From assembly GCA_025925185.1 (NCBI GenBank), contig JAICLV010000033.1, forward strand, positions 1-18,746: a DNA stretch of 18,746 nt, in the 5' to 3' direction. A model generated the notes under the pieces. It worked only from the letters and a program-made list of their open reading frames with translations. It searched no databases and was not told the origin of the DNA. A program made the position numbers and the translations under genes. Source of the DNA: Acidothermaceae bacterium (GTDB lineage Bacteria > Actinomycetota > Actinomycetes > Acidothermales > Acidothermaceae). Below, piece by piece: positions 8,125 through 16,446 of this stretch; position 1 is the first letter of the stretch; every line of letters begins with the position of its first letter.

Positions 8125-8745
8125 GTGCCGGTCGCGCGCTTGTCTCGCATGATCGCGACGGTCGCCGTCTCTTCGCTAGCGGTCGGGCTCGCGGGGTGCG
8201 CCGCGTCTAACGGCGACGCGGGCGTCACGGGCGACACCCGCTACGTCGCGGACGGCGCCGGGGTCGTCACCACGTACTCCATCGGCCACCGCAAGGCGGC
8301 GCCGGCCATCTCCGGTACCGACCTCGACGGCAACCCCCTCAGCCTCGCCCAGTTCAAGGGCAAGGTCATCGTGCTCAACTTCTGGGCCTCGTGGTGCCCG
8401 CCGTGTCGGGCCGAGGCGCCGGCGCTACAAGCGGTGTCGGCGGCGACCGAGTCGATGGGCGTGCAGTTCGTCGGCGTCGACATCAAGGAAAACGGGCCGT
8501 CCGACGCGAAGGCGTTCGTGGCCAACAACGGCATCGACTACCCGAGTTTCTCCGATCAAGCGGCGAAGATCGCGTTGCAGTTCCGCAGCAGCGGCGTGGT
8601 GCCAGAGACGCCACCCAGCACGTTGGTGATCGACCGCACCGGCCACATCGCCGCCCGTGGGCTCGGCGAGATGCGGGTGAATCAGTTGAAGACGTTGGTC
8701 GAGGACGTCGCCGCCGAGAGCGCGGCTAGCGGGTCGACCTCATGA
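8125..8745 (+). CDS. resA: TlpA/ResA-like thiol-disulfide oxidoreductase, predicted lipoprotein
   Basis: A membrane-anchored extracytoplasmic thioredoxin that reduces apocytochrome c cysteines before heme attachment. A short signal peptide ends in GLAGC (Cys25). The thioredoxin domain (about 58-206) has NFWASWCPPCRAEAPAL with redox Cys91 and Cys94, and TPPSTLVID with the conserved cis-proline. I chose the GTG at 8125 because GGGAAG at 8112-8117 is 7 nt upstream and the resulting 25-residue signal peptide is compact; ATG at 8107 or 8110 and ATG at 8149 remain possible. The 124-bp gap before it may hold a promoter: TAGTCT at 8004-8009 resembles a -10 box. The stop overlaps ccdA by 4 nt. The symbol is given by role and context; TlpA is an equally fair name. 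Confidence 0.9.
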   Translation: MPVARLSRMIATVAVSSLAVGLAGCAASNGDAGVTGDTRYVADGAGVVTTYSIGHRKAAPAISGTDLDGNPLSLAQFKGKVIVLNFWASWCPPCRAEAPALQAVSAATESMGVQFVGVDIKENGPSDAKAFVANNGIDYPSFSDQAAKIALQFRSSGVVPETPPSTLVIDRTGHIAARGLGEMRVNQLKTLVEDVAAESAASGSTS

Positions 8746-9521
8746 CGGTCACCGCGTCGGTCGCGACGTCGTTCCAAGACACCGTGCTGTCAGGATCGTT
8801 GCTGCTGGCGCTGCCGGTCGCCGCGATCGCCGGCATCGTCTCATTCCTCTCGCCTTGCGTGGTGCCGCTCGTTCCCGGCTACATCGCTTATGTGACAGGC
8901 CTTTCCGGCGCGGATCTCGACAGTGCTGGGCGTCGCCGCTTCGGTCGCGTGCTCGCTGGCAGCTTCTTGTTCGTGCTCGGTTTTTCGGCCGTGTTCGTCT
9001 CATTCGGCGCGCTGTTTGGCAGCGTCGGCGCCAGCCTCAAAGAGCACGTCGATGTGCTCGACCGGGTGCTCGGCGTGTTCGTCATCGTGTTCGGCTTGGC
9101 GTTCATGGGCCTGATTCCCGGTCTGCAAAGGGAATTCCGCTTTCATCGGCTGCCCGCGGCCGGCATCGCCGGAGCTCCGGTGCTTGGCGTGCTGTTCGGA
9201 GTCGGCTGGACCCCGTGCATCGGGCCAACCCTTGGCGCCGTGCAATCCCTGGCGCTGGCCGACTCGAGCGCGACAGCCACCCGCGGCGCGGTCTTGACGT
9301 TGGCGTACTGCCTCGGGCTGGGAGTGCCGTTCATGCTCGTGGCGTTGCTTTTCCGGCACGCGTTGGGCGCACTGGCCGTCGTGAAGCGGCATTACGCGTT
9401 GATCACCAGGGTCGGCGGGGCGCTGCTGGTGGTGGTCGGCATCATGCTGGTCACCGGCTGGTGGACCGACTTCGTCGGCCAGTTGCAGAGCACCATCAAC
9501 GGTTACTCGACGGCGGTCTGA
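8742..9521 (+). CDS. ccdA: Cytochrome c biogenesis transmembrane protein CcdA (DsbD-like)
   Basis: CcdA carries reducing equivalents from cytoplasmic thioredoxin across the membrane to the TlpA/ResA protein. The 259-residue protein has about six hydrophobic segments. The two redox cysteines sit in the conserved places: FLSPCVVPLVPGYIAYVTG (Cys39) in the first helix and GWTPCIGPTLG (Cys159) in the fourth. The ATG at 8742 overlaps the upstream stop by 4 nt and the stop TGA overlaps resB's ATG by 1 nt (TGATG at 9519-9523), so the three are almost certainly one operon. Confidence 0.95.
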   Translation: MTVTASVATSFQDTVLSGSLLLALPVAAIAGIVSFLSPCVVPLVPGYIAYVTGLSGADLDSAGRRRFGRVLAGSFLFVLGFSAVFVSFGALFGSVGASLKEHVDVLDRVLGVFVIVFGLAFMGLIPGLQREFRFHRLPAAGIAGAPVLGVLFGVGWTPCIGPTLGAVQSLALADSSATATRGAVLTLAYCLGLGVPFMLVALLFRHALGALAVVKRHYALITRVGGALLVVVGIMLVTGWWTDFVGQLQSTINGYSTAV

Positions 9522-11257
9522 TGAGCGACACCCACACCGACGTCGGCGAGACGCCGCTGCCCGCTGAGATCGCCAAGCTCGACACGATCCCTGAGGCGCC
9601 CGACGAGTACGGCACCCGCCAACGGGTGCGCCGCACCCCGGGCGGTTCGGTGTTGTCGGTGCTGCGATGGGCGTGGTACTCGCTCACCTCGATGCGCACC
9701 GCGCTCATCTTGCTGTTCTTGCTCGCGTTGGCGTCGGTGCCTGGCTCGATCCTGCCGCAGCGCGGCGGCAGCGATCCGCTGCGCGTCAACCAGTACTACA
9801 CCGACCACCCGACGCTCGCGCCGATCCTCGACCACCTTGGCTTCTTCAACGTCTTCGGCTCGGTGTGGTTCGCCGCCATCTATCTACTGCTGTTCATCTC
9901 GCTCGCCGGTTGCGTGCTCCCGCGCAGCCGCCGCCACCTCAAGGCGATGCGGCTGCGACCCCCGGCCGCCCCACGCAACATCTCCCGGTTGCCGGTGTCC
10001 ACCTCGTGGCACACCGATCAAACGCCCGACGACGTATTGGCCCATTCCTACGAAACGCTGCGTGGCAAGCACTTCCGCGCGGATCGCGCGGACAATGTCG
10101 GGGGCCGCGCGGATCGCGCGGACAATGTCGGGGGCCGCGCGGATCGCGCGGAAAATGTGGGGGGCCGCGCGGATCGCGGCCCGTCGTCCGTCAGCGCGGA
10201 GAAGGGCCACTTGCGCGAGACGGGTAACCTGCTTTTCCACCTCGCGCTTCTTGTCGTCCTGGCCGGCGTCGCGGTGACGTCGGCGTTCGGCTTCACCGGC
10301 AGCATTCTTGTGAAAGAGCATGACGGCTTCGCCGACGTCCGGATCAACTACGACTCGTTCTCCAGCGGTCGCTTCGTCGATGTCGCGAAGCTGCCACCGT
10401 TTTCGTTCACACTCAACGATTTCCAGGCCACGTATCAGCGAGGCGGCCCCGCGAACGCCGACGCTGACAGTTTCAGCGCGCACGTGACGTGGCAGCCCAA
10501 CCTTGACGCGAAGTCGCGCGACTACACCATCGAGGTCAACCACCCGCTCAGCACACAGGGCACGAACATCTACCTGGGCGGGCACGGCTACGCGCCGCAC
10601 TTCATCGTGCGCGACGGCTCGGGGCACACCTTTGACGAAACCGTGCCGTTCTTGCCGCAGCCGGGCACGTACGAGTATCAGGGCGTCGTGAAGCTCCCCG
10701 ACGCCAAGCCCAGCCAGCTCGGCATCACCGGCATCTTCTTGCCCACGGCGAGCAAGAACCTCGCGACGGGGATGCCGATCGCCATCTTTCCCGCGCCAGA
10801 CAATCCTGCGGTCGTCATCGGGGTGTTCTCGGGCGACCTCGGGCTCAACAACGGTGTGCCGCAGTCGGTGTACACGCTCGACACGTCGAAGCTGACGCGG
10901 CTCACCGCCACGACGATGCGTCCTGGCGACACCATCACGCTCCCGAACGGCCAGGGCTCGGTGACGTTCGCGGGCTTCGACGAGTGGGCCACGTTCAACA
11001 TCACGCACGATCCTGGGAAGCCGATCGTGCTCGGGGCGGTTTGCGCGATGGTGCTCGGGCTCGTGTTGTCGCTCGCGATCCGGCGGCGTCGGATCTGGGT
11101 GCGTGCGAGCCGCGATGACGCCGGGCGTACCTTGGTCGAGGTCGGCGGCTTGACCCGCACTGACGCGAGCGGCGGCTTCGACGAAGAGTTCCAGCGAATC
11201 GTCAAGGCGTTGCAGGCGGTGGCTCGGCCGGTTGAGCCGGCCGCGCAGGAAGCGTGA
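9521..11257 (+). CDS. resB: Cytochrome c biogenesis protein ResB (with internal repeat insertion)
   Basis: ResB works with CcsB as the System II heme export and ligation complex. The 578-residue protein shows the expected layout: cytoplasmic N-terminus, TM1 around residues 60-78 (MRTALILLFLLALASVPGS), an external loop starting LPQRGGSDPLRVNQYYTDHP, TM2 around 112-130, a cytoplasmic loop, TM3 around 236-256 (GNLLFHLALLVVLAGVAV), a large extracytoplasmic domain (about 260-500) and TM4 (LGAVCAMVLGLVLSLAI) with a basic cytoplasmic tail. The cytoplasmic loop contains a tandem decapeptide, ADRADNVGGR twice, ADRAENVGGR once and a partial fourth copy (residues 187-219). After it the conserved SAEKGHLRETGNLLFH resumes in frame. 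Start ATG 9521 overlaps the ccdA stop by one base. The reading frame is also open far upstream over ccdA, but only as an out-of-frame shadow. Confidence 0.94.
   Translation: MSDTHTDVGETPLPAEIAKLDTIPEAPDEYGTRQRVRRTPGGSVLSVLRWAWYSLTSMRTALILLFLLALASVPGSILPQRGGSDPLRVNQYYTDHPTLAPILDHLGFFNVFGSVWFAAIYLLLFISLAGCVLPRSRRHLKAMRLRPPAAPRNISRLPVSTSWHTDQTPDDVLAHSYETLRGKHFRADRADNVGGRADRADNVGGRADRAENVGGRADRGPSSVSAEKGHLRETGNLLFHLALLVVLAGVAVTSAFGFTGSILVKEHDGFADVRINYDSFSSGRFVDVAKLPPFSFTLNDFQATYQRGGPANADADSFSAHVTWQPNLDAKSRDYTIEVNHPLSTQGTNIYLGGHGYAPHFIVRDGSGHTFDETVPFLPQPGTYEYQGVVKLPDAKPSQLGITGIFLPTASKNLATGMPIAIFPAPDNPAVVIGVFSGDLGLNNGVPQSVYTLDTSKLTRLTATTMRPGDTITLPNGQGSVTFAGFDEWATFNITHDPGKPIVLGAVCAMVLGLVLSLAIRRRRIWVRASRDDAGRTLVEVGGLTRTDASGGFDEEFQRIVKALQAVARPVEPAAQEA
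10075..10182 (+). repeat. In-frame 30-bp tandem repeat with palindromic core, inside resB
   Basis: Two identical 30-bp units (10081-10110, 10111-10140), a third with two changes (10141-10170) and a partial fourth. Each junction carries the inverted repeat CCGCGCG-GAT-CGCGCGG (10075-10091, 10105-10121, 10135-10151). The fourth copy is altered but forms another perfect arm pair, GGGCCGCG/CGCGGCCC (10162-10169 with 10175-10182). The period is a multiple of three, so the ORF is kept. The encoded decapeptides are hydrophilic and lie in the predicted cytoplasmic loop between TM2 and TM3. Confidence 0.95.
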
Positions 11258-11300
11258 GCACGGAGCGCGCGTGAGCGCGTAGGAAGCACAGGAGGACACC

Positions 11301-12338
11301 GTGCCGGTGGACGTCGGTCTGGCCAGGCTGTCGAACGACCTCATCGCGGGCGGCATCGTCGCCTATTCCATCGGATTCCTCTCTTTCGCGCTCGACGCGG
11401 CGTTCGGCGAGGGGTTCGAGACGAAGGCGTTGGTGACCGCGAAGCGGGCGGCCGTTCCGGCGCAGGTGCCGGCCTTGGTCGGCGCGTCCGCCCCGAGCGC
11501 GCCAGTCTCGCCTGCCGGCGACGTTCGGGTGTCGGACCACGGCAGCACGACCCCGTCGTCCGAGAAATTCAGGCTGACCAAGCGGATCGGGCTGTTCGCC
11601 GTCGTCTGCACCATCATCGGCTGGTTGCTCGAGGGCGGCGCGATCTTGAGCCGCGGGCTGTCGGTGCACCGGTTGCCGTGGGGCAACATGTACGAGTTCA
11701 CGCTGGCGCTGACGTTCGCGGCGGTGGCGGCGTTCCTGGTGATTTTGACGCGGCAACCGGCGCGCTTCCTCGGCGTCTTCTTAATGGCGCCGGTCGTGCT
11801 GGCGTTGGGCCTCGCGGTGCTGGTGCTCTACGTGCCCGCCGCGCCGCTGATGCCTGCGCTGCACTCCTACTGGCTGGCGATCCATGTGACGGCGGCGATC
11901 GTCGCGTCGGGCGTGTTCATCGTGGGCACCGCCGCGACGGTGATGTTCCTCGTCGCCGATCGCTACGCGCTTGCGACCAAGGCGGGCAAGCCGGTGCGCT
12001 TCACGGCGCTCGCCCGGATGATGCCCCACCCCGACGTCCTCGACCGCACTGCGTACCGTGCCTTCGCGTTCGCCTTCCCGATCTGGACCTTCGCCGTCAT
12101 CGCTGGCGCAATCTGGGCGGAGTACGCGTGGGGCCACTACTGGCAGTGGGACCCGAAGGAGACGTGGGCGTTCATCACCTGGATCGTGTACGCCGGCTAC
12201 CTGCACGCGCGGGCGACCGCCGGCTGGCGCGGTCGCAAAGCGGCTTACGTGGCGATGCTCGGCTTCGCGACGATCATCTTCAACTTCTTCATCGTGAACA
12301 TCTTCATCAGCGGCATGCACTCCTACGCCGGCGTCTAA
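11301..12338 (+). CDS. ccsB: Cytochrome c biogenesis protein CcsB/CcsA (heme-handling, tryptophan-rich)
   Basis: The 345-residue polytopic protein is the cytochrome c synthase partner of ResB. The diagnostic WWD domain is present near residues 273-290 (WAEYAWGHYWQWDPKETW). Conserved histidines that can bind heme are His195 (WLAIHVTAA) and His340 (ISGMHSYAG). PWGNMYEF (127-133) is another family block. About eight hydrophobic segments are seen; residues 45-90 form an Ala/Pro/Ser-rich loop after TM1. The GTG at 11301 has AGGAGGA at 11290-11296. There are 43 bp between resB and this start. It closes the System II operon, and a strong hairpin follows 33 bp after the stop. Confidence 0.95.
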   Translation: MPVDVGLARLSNDLIAGGIVAYSIGFLSFALDAAFGEGFETKALVTAKRAAVPAQVPALVGASAPSAPVSPAGDVRVSDHGSTTPSSEKFRLTKRIGLFAVVCTIIGWLLEGGAILSRGLSVHRLPWGNMYEFTLALTFAAVAAFLVILTRQPARFLGVFLMAPVVLALGLAVLVLYVPAAPLMPALHSYWLAIHVTAAIVASGVFIVGTAATVMFLVADRYALATKAGKPVRFTALARMMPHPDVLDRTAYRAFAFAFPIWTFAVIAGAIWAEYAWGHYWQWDPKETWAFITWIVYAGYLHARATAGWRGRKAAYVAMLGFATIIFNFFIVNIFISGMHSYAGV

Positions 12339-12370
12339 CCCACACCCGCCCCGCCTTGCCCGCAGTCGAT

Positions 12371-12402
12371 CACGCTCAGGGGGCCGAAAGTCCCTGAGCG
12401 TG
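12371..12402. terminator. Strong hairpin after ccsB, likely transcription terminator
   Basis: CACGCTCAGGG (12371-12381) and CCCTGAGCGTG (12392-12402) are perfect 11-bp arms around a 10-nt loop. There is no T-run, as is common for actinobacterial terminators. It may instead be a copy of a dispersed palindromic repeat. Confidence 0.7.
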
Positions 12403-12408
12403 GCGTGC

Positions 12409-12443
12409 ACGCCCAGCTCGGGGGGTCTACGCCCAGCTCGGGG
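12409..12443 (+). repeat. 15-bp direct repeat, 20-bp period
   Basis: ACGCCCAGCTCGGGG occurs at 12409-12423 and again at 12429-12443, just after the hairpin and running into the G-rich tract. No protein-coding meaning is apparent. Confidence 0.8.
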
Positions 12444-12476
12444 CCGGGGGCCGGGGGCCGGGGCCGGGGTCGGGGG
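12440..12476 (+). other. GGGGCC-type tract, G-quadruplex candidate
   Basis: Six runs of four or five G separated by two-base spacers (mostly CC) lie on the plus strand: 12440-12443, 12446-12450, 12453-12457, 12460-12463, 12466-12469, 12472-12476. This exceeds the usual four-run requirement for an intramolecular G-quadruplex. The alternating CC could instead favour GC hairpins. It sits between the ccsB terminator and the amt control region. Confidence 0.75.
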
Positions 12477-12578
12477 CCAGTGCTAGGGCCGGGCGGCGCT
12501 GGCGCGGCGGCCGGGCCAGCTCTCGCGGCAGCGGCCGGCGCTCGGGGCCGCGCCCAATCACACCGGTCCGGCCGAGAC

Positions 12579-12626
12579 GTAATGCGCGTTTTACACGCTG
12601 GACCGATCATGTAATCCACGCGTAAC
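12579..12626 (+). promoter_or_regulatory. Two GlnR-like nitrogen-control boxes upstream of amt
   Basis: GTAAT-n6-TTTAC (12579-12594) and GTAAT-n6-GTAAC (12611-12626) resemble the actinobacterial GlnR consensus as I recall it (gTnAC-n6-GaAAC). Their starts are 32 bp apart, about three helical turns, so they lie on the same DNA face. GlnR controls amtB-glnK operons in Streptomyces and relatives, so the location is right. The match is by eye and the half-sites are imperfect. Confidence 0.55.
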
Positions 12627-12636
12627 AGCGGCCCGC

Positions 12637-12642
12637 CATTCT
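12637..12642 (+). promoter_or_regulatory. Possible -10 box for leaderless amt transcript
   Basis: CATTCT has the xAxxxT core and lies 7 nt before the amt ATG, where a transcript could start at the A of ATG. No Shine-Dalgarno sequence precedes amt. With that start, the two GlnR-like boxes would be centred near -31 and -63. Confidence 0.35.
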
Positions 12643-12649
12643 TCAACCC

Positions 12650-14325
<1,676 letters not shown>

Positions 14326-14326
14326 C

Positions 14327-14923
14327 ATGTCGCGCACGGGGGCCAGCACCCGCGACCGGCTTCCCCGCGCGGTCGCGCTGGCGGTCGTGGGAGTCGCGGT
14401 CGCGGTGTTCGTCGTCCAGCTCATTCGATACCAGCCGTACAGCGCCGGGTCGCCGAAGATTCGCGTCACGGTGGCGGGCGGATGTCCGCATTCGCTGGGT
14501 AAGGCGGTTGATGTCAACAGCCCCGGTCCAAGTTGGTGGCACGAGCTGTGGCACCGCAGCCGCCTCGCGCCAACCGGCGCGACCAGCGGGCTGGTCTGCG
14601 GGTACGCCGGCGACGTGCTTCAGGAACGCGTCACCATGTCGCCCCGACAGGCCTCGGCAATTTCGGCCGCCGCGAACAATGTGAGCACGAAGCATCGGAG
14701 CGCGAGCCCGCATTGCCCCGCTGACCTGGGCGACGTTGCGATTGTCGTCCTTGGCTACCCGGGCCGCGCCGAGACTGACATCTGGTGGCACGTGGGCGGC
14801 TGCCAGACGGCCGACAACGGGCACGTCGAGGCGTTCCAGGTCGCCAGCGACTCGTTCGCCAAGTTCCAAGATGCCGTTGAAGCGGTCGCGCCCCTGAATC
14901 CGATGGCGCCACCAGGCCGATAG
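14327..14923 (+). CDS. Exported or membrane-anchored four-cysteine protein, function unknown
   Basis: A 198-residue protein that I cannot assign to a named family. Residues 14-33 form a single hydrophobic segment after a basic start, so it is either membrane anchored or secreted. The outer part has four cysteines: GGCPHSLG (Cys53), LVCGYAGD (Cys91), PHCPADLGD (Cys130) and GGCQTADNGH (Cys159), which suggests two disulfides. The layout, with C-x-Y-x-G, then a CPxD block, a hydrophobic strand with GYPG and a final GCxxxxNG, resembles a group of unnamed actinobacterial secreted proteins that I recall. The ATG at 14327 is 1 nt after the glnB stop, so it is probably cotranscribed with amt-glnB, but a nitrogen role is only positional inference. 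Confidence 0.7.
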   Translation: MSRTGASTRDRLPRAVALAVVGVAVAVFVVQLIRYQPYSAGSPKIRVTVAGGCPHSLGKAVDVNSPGPSWWHELWHRSRLAPTGATSGLVCGYAGDVLQERVTMSPRQASAISAAANNVSTKHRSASPHCPADLGDVAIVVLGYPGRAETDIWWHVGGCQTADNGHVEAFQVASDSFAKFQDAVEAVAPLNPMAPPGR

Positions 14924-14990
14924 GCGGGCTCGCGCTCACACAGGGACGCCGTTGTCTAACGCTCGCGAGACCGCGGTGGCCGCGGCACGG

Positions 14991-14996
14991 GATACT
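14991..14996 (+). promoter_or_regulatory. Possible -10 box for leaderless ubiD transcript
   Basis: GATACT lies 7 nt before the ubiD ATG at 15004, the same geometry as the box before amt, and there is no Shine-Dalgarno sequence. The 80-bp gap after the upstream gene is long enough for a promoter. No convincing -35 is seen. Confidence 0.35.
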
Positions 14997-15003
14997 GATC
15001 TCC

Positions 15004-16446
15004 ATGACGTCGCTGCCCGAGTTCCTCGCCCGCCTCGATCGCGAGGGCGACTTGGTGCGGGTGAAGGCGCAGGTCGACCCGCACCTCGAGATCACCGAGA
15101 TCGTCGACCGCGTCGTCCGCGCCCAAGGCCCGGCGCTGTTGTTCGAGAACGTCAAAGGCAGCAAGCTACCGCTGGCGATGAACGTCTTCGGAACCGAGGC
15201 CCGCATGGCCAAGGTGCTCGGCGTCAATAGCTTGGACGACGTCGGCACGCGCCTGTCGGAACTGCTAAGACCCGAGTTGCCGCACGGCATCAGCGGGCTG
15301 AAAGACGCCATCACCAAGCTTGGCCAAATCAGAACAGCGCCGCCGAAGAACGTGCGCAAAGGCTCGTGCCAAGACGTCGTTCGCAAGGGCGACAAGGTCG
15401 ACCTCGACGCGCTGCCCGCCCTGCACACCTGGCCGGACGACGGCGGCGCGTACTTCAACCTCGGCCTCACCCACACCAAGCACCCCGAAACCGGCCAGCG
15501 CAACCTCGGCCTGTACCGGCTGCAACGGCACGACCGCAACACGATCGCGATGCATTGGCAGATCCACAAGGACTCCAACGCCCATCACGCGGTCGCGGAG
15601 CGGCGCAACGAGCGCCTCCCGGTGGCCGTCGCCTTTGGCTGCGACCCCGCGATCACCTACGCCGCCTCCGCCCCGCTGCCGCCCGACATCGACGAGTACC
15701 TGTTCGCCGGCTTCCTGCGCCAAGAACGGGTCGAGATGGTCGACTGCGTCAGCGTTCCGCTCCAGGTGCCGGCCGACGCGCAGGTCGTGCTCGAAGGCTG
15801 GCTCGAGCCGGGGGAGCGTCGTCCGGAAGGGCCGTTTGGCGACCACACCGGGTTCTACACGCCGGTCGAGCCGTTCCCCGCGCTGCACGTCGACGTCGTC
15901 ACGATGCAGAAGAAGCCGGTGTTCCAGTCGATCGTGGTCGGCCGGCCGCCGGCCGAAGACGGCCCGCTGGGCAAGGCCACCGAGCGCATCTTCTTGCCGC
16001 TGGTGAGGCTGATGATCCCCGACATCGTCGACATGGACATGCCGATCGAGGGGGTCTTCCACAACTGCGTGATCGTCAGCATCGACAAGCGGTTCCCCAA
16101 GCATGCGCACAAGGTGATGCACGCGATCTGGGGCGCCGGCATGCTCTCACTCGCGAAGTTGATCGTGGTCGTCGACGCGGACTGTGACGTGCACGACTAT
16201 CGCGAAGTCGCGTGGCGAGCGTTCGGCAACGTCGACTACAGTCACGACCTCGTGCAAGCTGTGGGGCCGGTCGACCACCTTGATCATGCTAGTTATCAGC
16301 AGTTTTGGGGCGGCAAGATCGGTGTCGACGCGACGGCCAAGACGCCGTCCGAGGGATACGCCCGCGGCTGGCCGGACATGATTACCCAAGATCCGGGGAT
16401 CGTCGAACGCGTCACCGCCCGGTGGAAGGAGTTCGGGATCTCGTGA
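15004..16446 (+). CDS. ubiD: UbiD-family decarboxylase of the futalosine menaquinone pathway
   Basis: A 480-residue prenylated-FMN-dependent decarboxylase. With UbiA and UbiX genes directly after it and mqnE nearby, it fits the menaquinone decarboxylase (SCO4490-type, sometimes called MqnL) that acts on the naphthoate ring late in the futalosine route. Family blocks seen: FENVKGSKLPLAMNVFG (47-63), DLDALPALHTWPDDGG, NLGLYRLQRHDRNTIAMHWQIHKD (167-190, with the likely conserved Arg172), FGCDP, and the acidic active-site block VLEGWLEPGERRPEGPFGDHTGFY (263-285). The C-terminal half (IVDMDMPIEGVFHNCVIVSIDK) is typical. The ATG at 15004 matches family N-termini (LPEFLARLDREGDLVRV). The stop overlaps the next start by 4 nt. 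Confidence 0.93.
   Translation: MTSLPEFLARLDREGDLVRVKAQVDPHLEITEIVDRVVRAQGPALLFENVKGSKLPLAMNVFGTEARMAKVLGVNSLDDVGTRLSELLRPELPHGISGLKDAITKLGQIRTAPPKNVRKGSCQDVVRKGDKVDLDALPALHTWPDDGGAYFNLGLTHTKHPETGQRNLGLYRLQRHDRNTIAMHWQIHKDSNAHHAVAERRNERLPVAVAFGCDPAITYAASAPLPPDIDEYLFAGFLRQERVEMVDCVSVPLQVPADAQVVLEGWLEPGERRPEGPFGDHTGFYTPVEPFPALHVDVVTMQKKPVFQSIVVGRPPAEDGPLGKATERIFLPLVRLMIPDIVDMDMPIEGVFHNCVIVSIDKRFPKHAHKVMHAIWGAGMLSLAKLIVVVDADCDVHDYREVAWRAFGNVDYSHDLVQAVGPVDHLDHASYQQFWGGKIGVDATAKTPSEGYARGWPDMITQDPGIVERVTARWKEFGIS

Noticed and set aside
8855..9520. Extension of the resB frame upstream over ccdA
   Set aside because: The extra 222 codons are Arg-rich and out of frame within ccdA; ATG 9521 overlapping the ccdA stop is the natural start.
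10075..10182. CRISPR array
   Set aside because: The repeats are directly tandem with no spacers, lie in frame within a conserved gene, and have no cas genes nearby.
9884..11356. 490-codon minus-strand open frame
   Set aside because: It is antisense to resB, with no recognisable motifs.
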